Shown here piece after piece: positions 8,940 through 19,095 of a stretch of 64,000 nt of DNA (position 1 is its first letter; the number at the start of each line of letters is the position of its first letter). The translations under genes and the position numbers were made by a program. This DNA comes from Bryobacterales bacterium (lineage in GTDB: Bacteria > Acidobacteriota > Terriglobia > Bryobacterales > Bryobacteraceae), in assembly GCA_009697505.1 (NCBI GenBank), contig SHUD01000004.1:1-64000 (forward strand). Direction: 5' to 3'. The notes under the pieces were generated by a model. The model searched no databases. It saw only the letters and a list, made by a program, of their open reading frames with translations, and was not told the DNA's origin.

Positions 8940-8970
8940 CCTTTACCAGGGAACAGCTAGAATCAAATCA

Positions 8971-9846
8971 GTGCTGGTCGGCATCGAAACTAAATCCCGC
9001 GCGCCGCGTCCCGACTGGCTTCGTGCCCCGGCGCCCGTGGGGGAGAACTATCAGAATCTGAAGAAGCTGGTGCGGAAACTCGGGCTGCACACGGTGTGCG
9101 AAAGCGCGGCCTGCCCGAATATCGGCGACTGCTGGAACCGCCGCACGGCCACCTTCATGATCCTGGGTAACGTGTGCACGCGCCGCTGCGGCTTCTGCGC
9201 CGTGCAGAAGGGCGCGCCGCTCACAGTCGATTACGACGAGCCGCGCCGCGTCGCCGAAGCCTGCGCCGCGCTCGGCCTGAAATTTGCCGTGATCACCAGC
9301 GTGAATCGCGACGACCGCAAGGATGGCGGCGCCGAACTGTTCGCGCTTACGATTGAGGCCATCCGCGCGCGGCTTCCGGAATGCGGGGTCGAAGTGCTGA
9401 CGCCGGATTTTCAGGGCTCGCGCGCGGCGATGGATATCGTGCTCGCGGCTTCTCCCGACGTGCTGAATCACAACACGGAGACCGTGCCGCGCCTCTATCG
9501 GCAAGTTCGATTAGGCGCTCGCTATGAGCGGTCGCTCGACATGCTGGCCTATGCGAAACGGCAGCGGCCGGAAATCCCAACCAAGTCGGGCCTGATGCTG
9601 GGCCTGGGCGAAACCATGGAGGAAGTGCACCAGGTGATGCGCGACCTCCGCGCGAGCCATGTCGATATTCTCACGCTGGGCCAATACCTGCGGCCCTCGC
9701 TGAAGCACCTGCCCATCATCCGCCACGTTACGCCGGATGAGTTTGGCGAACTCAAGCGCCTGGGCTACGAGCTGGGCTTCCAGCACGTGGAAAGCGGCCC
9801 GCTGGTGCGCAGTTCGTTCCACGCGGCGGATGCGGTGGCGACCTGA
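8971..9846 (+). CDS. lipA: Lipoyl synthase (radical SAM)
   Basis: Inserts two sulfur atoms into protein-bound octanoyl groups to form lipoate. Both iron-sulfur sites are visible: the auxiliary cluster CESAACPNIGDC (CX4CX5C) and the radical SAM cluster CTRRCGFC (CX3CX2C). Also seen are the SVNRDD segment and VLTPDFQG. 291 residues is normal. The start is GTG at 8971. Its partner lipB lies 40 kb away, next to lpdA and the E2 gene. Target proteins in this window include the E2 lipoyl domain. Confidence 0.96.
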   Translation: MLVGIETKSRAPRPDWLRAPAPVGENYQNLKKLVRKLGLHTVCESAACPNIGDCWNRRTATFMILGNVCTRRCGFCAVQKGAPLTVDYDEPRRVAEACAALGLKFAVITSVNRDDRKDGGAELFALTIEAIRARLPECGVEVLTPDFQGSRAAMDIVLAASPDVLNHNTETVPRLYRQVRLGARYERSLDMLAYAKRQRPEIPTKSGLMLGLGETMEEVHQVMRDLRASHVDILTLGQYLRPSLKHLPIIRHVTPDEFGELKRLGYELGFQHVESGPLVRSSFHAADAVAT

Positions 9847-9882
9847 GTACATCCTTTCCGTAGCCGCCTCCGAAAGTGGCCC

Positions 9883-10242
9883 CTAGGAAGCCCGCCGCTT
9901 CCCCAGACCTTCGGCGATCATGGCGGTCACCAGCGTGTTCAAGCTAACGCCTTCCTGACGAGCCTTGGCGACCAGGCGCGCGTGGAGGCTCCGGGGTACG
10001 CGCTGCCGCCATTGCCCGCTTGCCGCGCTCGGCTTGGGAAGCGGATCGCCGTGCTTGGCGCAATTCATGAGGTAGGCCTTTACTGCGTCACCGCCATGCT
10101 CGAAAGCATCCTCTGGAGTCTCCCCGTCGGAGATGCAGCCCGGCAAGTCCGGGTACTCAATGACGAATCCGCCGCCATCCGCCTCTGACAGAGGTCGAAT
10201 CGTAAACGGGTAGGAGCGAATCAGGGCCTTGTCAATCTTCAT
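9883..10242 (-). CDS. hicB: HicB-type antitoxin
   Basis: A 119-residue antitoxin of a type II toxin-antitoxin pair. The N-terminal HicB fold (FVIEYPDLPGCISDGETPED) is followed by a ribbon-helix-helix-like C-terminus (RVPRSLHARLVAKARQEGVS). The ATG at 10242 is chosen over the track's GTG at 10251 because AGGTGA lies 5 bases upstream of it. It overlaps the hicA stop by 11 bases, so toxin and antitoxin are co-translated, with hicA first. The C-terminus probably binds the operon's own promoter. Confidence 0.9.
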   Translation of the reverse strand: MKIDKALIRSYPFTIRPLSEADGGGFVIEYPDLPGCISDGETPEDAFEHGGDAVKAYLMNCAKHGDPLPKPSAASGQWRQRVPRSLHARLVAKARQEGVSLNTLVTAMIAEGLGKRRAS

Positions 10243-10477
10243 TGGTCTCACCTACTCTGCTAACGAAGTCTACCAACAGGCGAACGTATACCGGCTTGAT
10301 GGGCCGGCGCGCCGGTACGGAGAGCCGCCCGGCCGCGGAGTGCCGGAACACGACGTGGCTGGTCCCATGCTGATCGTGATCGATGCCCAGGCTGCGCGCG
10401 ATAACCTTCAAATCCTTAATCCGCCAGTCGCGCGGATTCCGCCGCATCTTCGCGATCAGCTTTGCCGCGTTCGACAC
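10232..10477 (-). CDS. hicA: HicA-type mRNA interferase toxin
   Basis: An 81-residue toxin with a double-stranded-RNA-binding-like fold that cleaves mRNA. The active-site His sits in HGTSHVVFRH, followed by the conserved LSVPARRPIKPVYVRLLVD. The reading frame is complete, unlike the two other toxins in the next 7 kb. It is the first gene of the pair and overlaps hicB. Its promoter should lie in 10478-10670, shared with the divergent gene. Confidence 0.9.
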   Translation of the reverse strand: MSNAAKLIAKMRRNPRDWRIKDLKVIARSLGIDHDQHGTSHVVFRHSAAGRLSVPARRPIKPVYVRLLVDFVSRVGETNED

Positions 10478-10670
10478 GATCGTATGGTATCACGGGCGGT
10501 ACCACGCGACTGGGGCCACACACGCAGACCTGGAACAAAATATTGCCGGGTACTGGCAGTACCGCGGAATGCGCGGCAATTTTTCTGGCCATTTTGCAGC
10601 TTTTTGGGTGTATACTTTCCACCCTACGCCACCGGAGCCAATCCACAACCGAAACGGAGGAGTCATTTTC

Positions 10671-12068
<1,398 letters not shown>

Positions 12069-12176
12069 CGAAGCGCTGACGCATGCGTGGCGGGGCTTCC
12101 CAGCAGCGAGGCCCGGCCCCGGCGTCCTACATTTGCTAGCATCAAATTGAATGTAGATTGAGTGCATGAGGTTTCG

Positions 12177-12476
12177 ATGCTCGATATCAGTAAAGACATC
12201 CACTCTCTGAGCGACTTCAAGCGCAACACCAGCGAATTGCTCGATCAAATGCGCGGTACGGGCCATCCGGTCGTTCTAACGATCAATGGCAAAGCGGCGA
12301 TCGTGGTGCAGGATGCGGCGTCCTACCAAAAATTGCTGGGCCGGGTCGATGCGTTGGAAGCGCTTGAAGGTATCCAACGCGGACTTGCCGATGTTGCGGC
12401 CGGCCGCGTAACGCCGCTCAAGGAATTTGAGAAGCAGTTCCGAAAGAAACGTGGCTTATCGAGTCGCTCTCGCTGA
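12177..12476 (+). CDS. Phd/YefM-family antitoxin
   Basis: A 99-residue antitoxin. MLDISKDIHSLSDFKRNTSEL is the DNA-binding head of the Phd/YefM family, followed by VVLTINGKAAIVVQDAASYQKLL. The ATG at 12177 is preferred to the track's GTG at 12162 because a GAGG lies 5 bases upstream and the protein then aligns with its family. The gene is intact. It overlaps its partner toxin, which carries a nonsense codon, by 26 bases, so the antitoxin now lacks a full-length target from this locus. Confidence 0.85.
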   Translation: MLDISKDIHSLSDFKRNTSELLDQMRGTGHPVVLTINGKAAIVVQDAASYQKLLGRVDALEALEGIQRGLADVAAGRVTPLKEFEKQFRKKRGLSSRSR

Positions 12477-12789
12477 GACTGCCCGGGCAGACGCTGACGA
12501 CATCTACGGCTGGATCGTTCAAAAAGCCCCCGTTCGCGGGCCTGAATAGTTCGAACAACTGATCGCTTGTCTGTACTCTCTCGAACAACGGCCCTACCGT
12601 TGTCCGATGGCGCGTGAAGCCAGGGAGGCCAAGCGCGAAATTCGCTGTCTCTTGTTTGGAAAGCGACGTCACGCCTACCGCATCCTCTTTGAGGTGGATG
12701 AGGCACGAAACACCGTCTGGGCGTTGCACATCCGGCATGGCGCGCTTCAGGATGTGGAATCCACGGAGTTGGGCAAGCCCGAGGAATAG
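12451..12789 (+). pseudogene. RelE/ParE-family toxin with an in-frame amber codon
   Basis: From the GTG at 12451 the frame reads VAYRVALAETARADADDIYG...GPE, then TAG at 12547-12549 (codon 33), then FEQLIACLYSLEQRPYRCP...EIRCLLFGKRRHAYRILFEV...LHIRHGA to the stop at 12789. The family has Trp at the stop position (PEWFEQL), so a single TGG to TAG change explains it. The rest of the toxin is complete and undamaged, which points to a recent event. The track lists only the last 60 residues. It overlaps the antitoxin stop, the usual Phd-ParE arrangement. Confidence 0.87.
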
Positions 12790-12799
12790 CCGCGGAAAC

Positions 12800-14914
12800 C
12801 TAATACGCCAGCACCCGCAGCGCTTCTTCGACGACGTTTTCCACCTGCGGGAGGATTTCGTTTTCGAGCGACGGGGCGTAGCCGATCCAGGTATCGAGCG
12901 CGCCGATGCGGCCCACCGGCGCGTCCAGCATCGCGAAGAGTTCGCTGGCGATGCGCGCGGAGATCTCCGCTCCGAAACCCCAGGAGAGCGTATCTTCGTG
13001 CGCGATCATCACGCGGCTGGTCTTCCGCACGGACTCGCGAATCGCGGGCCAGTCATAGGGATTGAGCGTGCGCAGGTCGATGACTTCGATCGACACGCGC
13101 GGATTCTGCTGCTCGATCTGCACGGCGGCTTGCAGCGACTTTTGCACCAATGCGCCGTAGGTCACGATGGTCAGATTCGCGCCCGGCTTGACGACCTTGG
13201 CCTTGCCGAAGGGGATCAGGTAATCCGGCCCCGGATGCTGCGTGCGGTTGTAGGGCTCGCGGTACAGGCGCTTGTGCTCCAGAAACAACACCGGGTCATC
13301 GCAGCGGATGGCCGTGCGCAGCAGGCCGCAGGCGTCCAGCGCGTTCGACGGAAACACGACGCGGAGGCCGGGAATGTGCGTGAACACCGACTCGCCGCAC
13401 TGGCTGTGATAGATCGCACCGCCATTGAGATAACCGCCGGTGGCGGCCCGGATCACCAGCGGAGCCGTCCAGGCGTTGTTGGACCGCCAGCGCAGCGAGG
13501 CCAGTTCACCGCGAATCTGCATCATCGCCGGCCAGATGTAGTCGAAAAATTGAATTTCGACGACGGGCTTCAATCCGCGCATGGCCATGCCCACGGCGCG
13601 GCCCACGATGGCCGCCTCCGCGATGGGTGTGTTGAAGACGCGCGTGGAGCCAAACCGCGTCTGCAAGCCTTGGGTAGCTTTGAAGACGCCGCCCTTGCCT
13701 TTGACTTCTTTCAGATTCCGGTCGCGGCTGCAGTCGGCCACGTCCTCGCCGAATACCAGCACGTTCTGGTCGCGCGCCAGCTCTTCGCTCAGCGTGAGCG
13801 TGATGGTATCCACCATGGTGCGGGGGTTGCCCGCGCACCGCGGCTCGGTGTCGAAGGCGCTCGCCGTGGGGTCGATCTTATCGGAATACAGGTATTGCAG
13901 AGCCGAACCCTTCGCAGGTGGCGCGGCTTTCAGCGCGCGCTCGGTGGCCTCCTTGATTTCCAGGTCCACCTCTAGCAGGATCTGGTCCAGGGCGGAGCGA
14001 TTCAGGATGCCGGCGGCCACCAGGTGATCGGCGAAGAGCACGAGCGGATCGCGGCGGGCTTCCTCGGCGCGCTCGGCCGCGGTCTTGTACTGCCTTTCGT
14101 CGTCGGAGAGGGAGTGCGAATAGGGCCGCGTGCAGTGCGCGTGCAGGAGCGCGGGCTTGCGCTCGCGGCGGCAGTAATTCACGGCCTCCGCCGTGGCGGC
14201 GAACGCTGCCGTGAAATCCGTTCCATCGCAGCGGAACACGCCCAGATTCGGGTGGCCGGAGACCAGCCGCGATATGTCGCCGCCGGGAGTTTGGTGTTCC
14301 ACCGGAACCGAAATCGCGAAGCCGTTGTCCTGAATCAGAAACAAAACCGGGAGCGATTCCAGGCACGCGGCGTTGATGGCCTCCCAAAATTCGCCTTCGC
14401 TGCTGGCGCCGTCGCCCAAACTGGTGAGCGTGACCGCATCGGAAGACGGATCCAGATAGCGGTTGCCATGCGCGCATCCCACGGCGGGCAGCAATTGCGT
14501 TCCGGTCGCCGACGACGGTGAGACGATGTGCAGCTTGGTCGAGCTCCAGTGCGAAGGCATCTGGCGGCCGCCCGACGATGGATCGCTGCCCGCGCCGACG
14601 GCTTGCAGGAACATGTCTTCGGCGGTCATCCCCAGCGCCAACGCCAGCGCGCGGTCGCGATAGTAAGGGAAAAACCAATCGTGGCCGGCTTCCATGGCCA
14701 TGCCCACGGCGGTTTGGATGGCCTCGTGTCCGGCGCCGCTGACCTGGAAGTAGATCTTATTTTGCCGCTTGAGCAGCACTTCCCGGTCATCGATGCGCCG
14801 GGACATGCACATGGTGCGGTAAGCGCGAATCAGATCGGGGGTTTGGAGGCGGGTAGGAAGCTGGCGAAGTTCAGGGTCAGAAGTCGACCGGCCCGGCGCC
14901 GCGCTGGTCAGCAT
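12800..14914 (-). CDS. 2-oxo-acid dehydrogenase E1, alpha and beta subunits fused
   Basis: A 704-residue thiamine-diphosphate enzyme. The alpha part (residues 1-340) holds the TPP motif [17 protein letters not shown]...QDNGFAIS. The beta part (370-704) holds [29 protein letters not shown] and [14 protein letters not shown]. It decarboxylates a 2-oxo acid and acetylates the lipoyl arm of E2. Branched-chain or pyruvate specificity is not certain; the sequence type favours the branched-chain/pyruvate E1 alpha-beta class. Start: ATG at 14914, with AGGGA 6 bases upstream; the track's first codon is a TTG. The E2 and Lpd genes are 34 kb away at 48-51 kb. Confidence 0.88.
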   Translation of the reverse strand: MLTSAAPGRSTSDPELRQLPTRLQTPDLIRAYRTMCMSRRIDDREVLLKRQNKIYFQVSGAGHEAIQTAVGMAMEAGHDWFFPYYRDRALALALGMTAEDMFLQAVGAGSDPSSGGRQMPSHWSSTKLHIVSPSSATGTQLLPAVGCAHGNRYLDPSSDAVTLTSLGDGASSEGEFWEAINAACLESLPVLFLIQDNGFAISVPVEHQTPGGDISRLVSGHPNLGVFRCDGTDFTAAFAATAEAVNYCRRERKPALLHAHCTRPYSHSLSDDERQYKTAAERAEEARRDPLVLFADHLVAAGILNRSALDQILLEVDLEIKEATERALKAAPPAKGSALQYLYSDKIDPTASAFDTEPRCAGNPRTMVDTITLTLSEELARDQNVLVFGEDVADCSRDRNLKEVKGKGGVFKATQGLQTRFGSTRVFNTPIAEAAIVGRAVGMAMRGLKPVVEIQFFDYIWPAMMQIRGELASLRWRSNNAWTAPLVIRAATGGYLNGGAIYHSQCGESVFTHIPGLRVVFPSNALDACGLLRTAIRCDDPVLFLEHKRLYREPYNRTQHPGPDYLIPFGKAKVVKPGANLTIVTYGALVQKSLQAAVQIEQQNPRVSIEVIDLRTLNPYDWPAIRESVRKTSRVMIAHEDTLSWGFGAEISARIASELFAMLDAPVGRIGALDTWIGYAPSLENEILPQVENVVEEALRVLAY

Positions 14915-14966
14915 AAAATTCCCTAACAAGTTTAGCAGTGCCGCGAGCGTTCCCGTCTAGCCACTC

Positions 14967-16012
14967 TTAGCCACCGGCGTAATAGCCGTCGCGCGCCTGC
15001 ACGGCGAGTCCCTTCTGCTGGAGAGTGACGCGGATTTTGCGGTAGCCGCTTTGGCCGGGCCGGCCGGAGGTATAGCCCAGGCTGTACTGGTGGCGCAGCT
15101 CCTCATCGATACGTTTATAGATGTCTTCGAGTGGGTGTTTGCCGGAAACCTCGAAAAAGCCGCCACCGGTTTCCTGGGAGATGCGCTCGAGAATCCTTTT
15201 GCCGTCCAGCCGCGAAATCGCGGGCGTTCTTCTCTTGCCCACTCGCACGCGCCGGCCGTACGCGGGGCGCCCGCCGAATCCGGGCCCAGTTGGGTCGGCG
15301 AAAAGAATGGAGTACACCAGCGTATCGGCGCGCTGCGCGGTTTCGATGGCCTCGCTCAAACCGACTTTGCTCGAGTTGTCGACGCCGTCGGAGAGCACGA
15401 TCACGGCCTTGCGGCCGCTCTGTTTTTTCAGGACTTCGTCGCACCCCAGGTACACGGCGTCATGGAGTGAAGTGCCTCCAAATCTGCGGCGAGCCCCGGG
15501 TGGCGGAGCGCCGCCGGGTCCGCGCGGTCCGCCGAAGCCACCGGGCCGCCGGAATTCCGGCGCGGCCAGCGAGTTGAGGGCCGCCTCCAGTTCCTTACGG
15601 GAGGAAGTCAGGTCCTTGATCAATTCCACTTCGCGGTCGAAGCGGATCAGAAACGCCGCGTCCTTATCTTCGCGCAACATGTGATTCAGAAACGCGTGGC
15701 TGGCGCGGCGCTCTTCCGGCAGCACTCGCCACTGGCTGGCGCTGACGTCGATGAGCAGCCCCAGCGTCAGCGGCAGGTTGGTTTCCTTGGAAAAATAGTG
15801 GATGGCTGGGGGTGGCCGCCCTCTTCCAGCGCGAAATCGTTGACGGTCAAATCGCGGATGATTTCGCCCTTGCCGTTGCGGACCGTGGCGAGCACGTTGA
15901 CGACATTGACGCCGGTAGAGAACGTGGCTCCTTCTTGGGCGACAAGCTTCGCCGCGGCTGGCAGGCACACGGCCACGGCCAGCCATTCGCGCCGGGAAAG
16001 AGGACCAATCAT
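14967..16012 (-). pseudogene. VWFA-related Acidobacterial protein, one-base frameshift
   Basis: Two track ORFs join into one gene. Frame one, from the ATG at 16012: MIGPLSRREWLAVAVCLPAA, VNVVNVLATVRNGKGEIIRDLTVNDFALEE. The other frame then gives AIHYFSKETNLPLTLGLLIDVSASQ and runs to 14967. Adding one C to the C5 run (plus-strand G at 15808-15812) restores an unbroken reading frame. The metal site DVSAS (DxSxS) is complete, and the end (LGYTSGRPGQSGYRKIRVTL) is normal for the family. It could be a true frameshift or a homopolymer sequencing error. A Gly/Pro-rich insert is seen in the middle. Confidence 0.8.
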
Positions 16013-16217
16013 CCTGCTATCACGGACGTACGCGCCGGCCGTTTGGGTTACAGTTTGGCGATACTGGAACCGGTATCGACCTTGTGAATCCCCCGGAGCC
16101 CATCGGAGCCGCGACGCCGGAAGCGGTCCGCGACGAAGCTCAACGACCGGTGACACGATGAGATTTCGCTCGATGAAGTCGAGCGGATATTGACTTTGGG
16201 CCGCTCGACTGAATTGT

Positions 16218-16505
16218 TCAAACCAGCTCGATACGCAGATCACGGCCAACAGCGTGTGCCGCGCGCGATAGGGTTTGCAGCGTCACCGAGGTATTGCCGG
16301 GATCGAGAAGACGATCCAGCGCCGCGCGGCTTGTGTTCATGCGCCGCGCCATCTCCACCTTGCTGATTTTGTCCTTCTCCATCGCTTGCTGAACCTGCCA
16401 CGCCAGCGTCTCTTTCAGCACGACCGCGCGGGTCTCTTCGAGGACGCCTTCCTCTTTCAGGAAGTCGTCCAGTGACGAGCCGATATGCTTGTTGCGCTTT
16501 TTCAT
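16218..16505 (-). CDS. XRE-family helix-turn-helix regulator/antitoxin
   Basis: 95 residues from the ATG at 16505; AAGGAGG lies 7 bases upstream, so the track's longer start at 16553 is rejected. The helix-turn-helix lies in ISKVEMARRMNTSRAALDRLLDPGNTSVTLQTL, and the end RAAHAVGRDLRIELV is typical of antitoxins paired with Gp49-like or HigB toxins. No second toxin is visible beside it. It follows the higA-like gene and may have been carried along in the same operon. DNA binding is near certain; its partner is unknown. Confidence 0.8.
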   Translation of the reverse strand: MKKRNKHIGSSLDDFLKEEGVLEETRAVVLKETLAWQVQQAMEKDKISKVEMARRMNTSRAALDRLLDPGNTSVTLQTLSRAAHAVGRDLRIELV

Positions 16506-16530
16506 TTCGTAACCTCCTTCTTCAATGCGA

Positions 16531-16848
16531 CTAGGCAACGGTGGCAAGCCCATTCTTCTCGACCAGCGATAGCAGCTTGAGCGAGGCCCCAGAAGGACGC
16601 TTTTCGCCGCGTTCCCACTTGCTGACCAAACTGCTCGTCACGTTCAGGTAGTTGGCGAAAACGGTTTGGCTGACGTGTTCCTTCTCTCGGATGGCCTTGA
16701 TCTCTTTCGGTTTCAATGGCCGGATCGGCGTAAGGCAGGCATCATCGAAACGCCGCATCGTCTGTTTGTCGATGGCCCCGGCATCGTGCAAGGCTTCCAT
16801 GGTTTCATGGATAGCCGCCATCGCATCACTTCGATACTTTTTGCTCAT
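16531..16848 (-). CDS. higA: HigA/NadS-type antitoxin
   Basis: 105 residues. The opening MSKKYRSDAMAAIHETMEAL and the helix-turn-helix region (VSQTVFANYLNVTSSLVSKW) are characteristic of the NadS/HigA group. GAGGAGG lies just upstream of the ATG. It follows the broken toxin gene by 25 bases in the same direction, the expected toxin-first order. The frame is intact. Confidence 0.87.
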   Translation of the reverse strand: MSKKYRSDAMAAIHETMEALHDAGAIDKQTMRRFDDACLTPIRPLKPKEIKAIREKEHVSQTVFANYLNVTSSLVSKWERGEKRPSGASLKLLSLVEKNGLATVA

Positions 16849-16873
16849 TCACTTTTACCTCCTCAAAGTCGCC

Positions 16874-17233
16874 TTACTTCAGCAGCTCGCCGAGCTGTTT
16901 CTCCGTCAACGCCAGGACGTGTTTCGCGGCTTCCTTGAATTGTTGCTCCTCTTCGTCATCTATGTTCGCCCGTTGGCTTTTGGAGAACCCATAAACGAAA
17001 AATGCCTTTGCACCGCGACGGAACAGGATGATGGTCCGGTAGCCTTTCGATCTTCCCTGCCCCGGTCTGGCGATCCGCTGTTTGATGACCTCACCGCCAA
17101 GGTCGGCATCGATCTGGCCCTATTCGGCCCGAGCCACCGCCTCGCGCAAGGCCACATCCGCAATCCCTTCCTTCCGGGCAAAGCGTTGAAACCACCTGGA
17201 TGTGAAAATTCGCAGAGTGTGCCTAGATTCCAT
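16874..17233 (-). pseudogene. higB: HigB/RelE-type toxin with an in-frame amber codon
   Basis: From the ATG at 17233 the reverse strand reads MESRHTLRIFTSRWFQRFARKEG...AVARAE, then TAG at 17122-17120 (codon 38), then GQIDADLGGEVIKQRIARPG...KGYRTIILFRRGAKAFFVYGF...LGELLK and TAA at 16874. The distal part matches RelE-like toxins paired with NadS. One base change (for example CAG or another codon to TAG) accounts for the break. The track shows nothing in this frame. The partner antitoxin is intact downstream. Confidence 0.85.
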
Positions 17234-17579
17234 TCTATAGCACTTGGTGCCATATTTCAAGAATCTTCGCCCTGGACCCTATTCGTTCCGGTTTTCCGTG
17301 TTGTCAGTTCTCTCCTTCAGCCTCTCGGTTATCATCTGCCCCCTGCCATCCGCGTGCGCTTCTCGCGTCAACAAGAAGCCTCGGTTCCCCCTGGAGGTCT
17401 CCCCCAATTTTCCTGCGTGACGCTGCGCCCAGCTTCTGGCCCAGCGGAGGCATACCCGCAAGGGAGAGGGCGAGTAAACTCCGCCTCTGAAGTTGAATAG
17501 GACATCGCGGTTCTCAAGGATACGGTTGGCTTGGCGCCTGCGCATGCCGTAGTTCGTCTGCCTCCTACAATAGAACTCA
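17234..17579. other. Gene-free stretch before tgt
   Basis: 346 bases without a convincing gene. A minus-strand ORF (17279-17764) runs through it but overlaps tgt antisense and has no recognisable domain. The minus-strand text between about 17500 and 17279 has an odd purine-rich end (GGCTGAAGGAGAGAACTGAC) that vaguely recalls the 5' region of group II introns; I cannot support this further. The last bases before the GTG of tgt show no clear ribosome binding site. Confidence 0.5.
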
Positions 17580-18710
17580 GTGCTCTCCTTTGAACTCCAG
17601 GCGGCTTGTCCCGAGACGGGTGCGCGCGCGGGCATCCTGCACACCGCGCATGGCGACGTCGAAACTCCCGTGTTCATGCCGGTGGGAACGCAGGCCACCG
17701 TCAAGAGCCTGCTGCCGCGCGACCTGGTGAACGACCTCGACGCCAAGATCATCCTCGGCAACACGTATCATCTGTATTTACGGCCCGGGCACGAGACGAT
17801 TCACAAGCTGGGCGGCCTGCACCGCTTCATGAACTGGCCGCGGGCGATACTCACCGATTCCGGCGGCTTTCAGGTGTTCAGCCTCAGCGGATTGCGCAAG
17901 ATCACCGAAGCGGGCGTCGAGTTTCAGTCGCATCTCAACGGCGACCGGCACATGTTCACGCCGGAATCGACCATAGACGTGCAACTGGCGCTGGGCAGCG
18001 ACATCATGATGGTGCTCGACGAGTGCCTGGAGTATCCGGCCAGCCATGAGGCCGCCCGGATTTCCACGGCGCGCACGGTCCGCTGGGCGGAAGCGGCGTA
18101 TGCGCAGTACCGGCGGCACGGCGATGACGGGCGGCGTGCGTGTTTCCCCATCGTCCAGGGTTCCATGTACGCGGATCTGCGCCGGTCTTGCGTTGACCAG
18201 TTACGGGAGCTGAATGCAGACGGCTACGCGATCGGCGGGCTGTCGGTCGGCGAGCCGCGCGCGTTGAGCCTGGAAATGGCGGAAATCACCGCGCCCCTCC
18301 TGCCGGCGGACCGTCCCCGCTACGTCATGGGCGTGGGCATGCCCGGTGAACTCCTCGAATACGTCGCCCGCGGCGTGGACATGATGGATTGCGTACTACC
18401 CTCGCGCAACGCGCGTAACGGGTACTTGTTTACTAGTTTCGGACGCGTCGCGATCAAACAGTCGCAATATAAGGACGACCCCGGGCCCGTGGACGAAGCT
18501 TGCCAGTGTTACACTTGCCGGAACTTCTCGCGGGCCTATCTTCGCCATTTGTTCCTGGCCGGGGAAATCAGTTTCTGCACGCTGGCCACTTTGCACAATC
18601 TGCGCCGTTATCTTGACATCATGCGGGAGATCAGGCAGGCTATACTACTGGGGAAGTTCCCTGCGCTTCTGAAGGCCGCGCGCGCAAGCGCAGCGGATCA
18701 ACCGCAGTAA
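17580..18710 (+). CDS. tgt: tRNA-guanine transglycosylase (queuine tRNA-ribosyltransferase)
   Basis: Exchanges the wobble guanine of GUN-anticodon tRNAs for the preQ1 base. Seen: the catalytic Asp in LTDSGGFQVFSLSGL, the second catalytic Asp in DMMDCVLPSRNARNG, and the zinc ligands CQCYTC...H near the C-terminus. 376 residues is normal. The start is GTG at 17580, so the protein opens (V)LSFELQAACPETGARAG. It heads the conserved tgt-yajC-secD-secF arrangement, 40 bases ahead of yajC. Confidence 0.96.
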   Translation: MLSFELQAACPETGARAGILHTAHGDVETPVFMPVGTQATVKSLLPRDLVNDLDAKIILGNTYHLYLRPGHETIHKLGGLHRFMNWPRAILTDSGGFQVFSLSGLRKITEAGVEFQSHLNGDRHMFTPESTIDVQLALGSDIMMVLDECLEYPASHEAARISTARTVRWAEAAYAQYRRHGDDGRRACFPIVQGSMYADLRRSCVDQLRELNADGYAIGGLSVGEPRALSLEMAEITAPLLPADRPRYVMGVGMPGELLEYVARGVDMMDCVLPSRNARNGYLFTSFGRVAIKQSQYKDDPGPVDEACQCYTCRNFSRAYLRHLFLAGEISFCTLATLHNLRRYLDIMREIRQAILLGKFPALLKAARASAADQPQ

Positions 18711-18750
18711 CGGGTCCTCATTGAGTTGAGTCTGAATACCGTAGTCTCCA

Positions 18751-19077
18751 ATGCCACTCGCCATCATCCTCCTACAGCAGCAGCCTGCCGCGAATCCAAT
18801 CATGAGCTTTCTGCCGCTGGTCTTTATTGTGGCGATCTTCTATTTTCTGGTGTTCATGCCCATGCAGCGCCAGAAGAAGCAGCAGGCGCAGATGCTGGCT
18901 AACCTCGAAGCCGGCGCCGAGGTGGTGACGACGGGCGGAATTGTTGGTACGATCGTGAGTATTTCCGGCGACCTGCTGATCATGCGCGTGAAGCCGGATA
19001 ACGTGAAGCTGCAGGTTTCGCGCAGTGCCGTGTCGAGTGTCGTAAAAACCGAAGCAGCGCGTGAAGAAAAGAAGTAA
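18751..19077 (+). CDS. yajC: Preprotein translocase subunit YajC
   Basis: A 108-residue accessory subunit of the SecDF-YajC complex. It has one transmembrane helix (MSFLPLVFIVAIFYFLVFMP), then QRKKQQAQMLANLEAGAEVVTTGGIVGTIV, the family core. It lies 18 bases ahead of secD. Confidence 0.95.
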   Translation: MPLAIILLQQQPAANPIMSFLPLVFIVAIFYFLVFMPMQRQKKQQAQMLANLEAGAEVVTTGGIVGTIVSISGDLLIMRVKPDNVKLQVSRSAVSSVVKTEAAREEKK

Positions 19078-19095
19078 CCGCACAAGAAGCCACTT

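Noticed and set aside
12451-17233. Genome-wide amber recoding
   Set aside because: TAG is the plain stop of hpt, ftcD, lpdA, E2 and others, so TAG is not a sense codon here.
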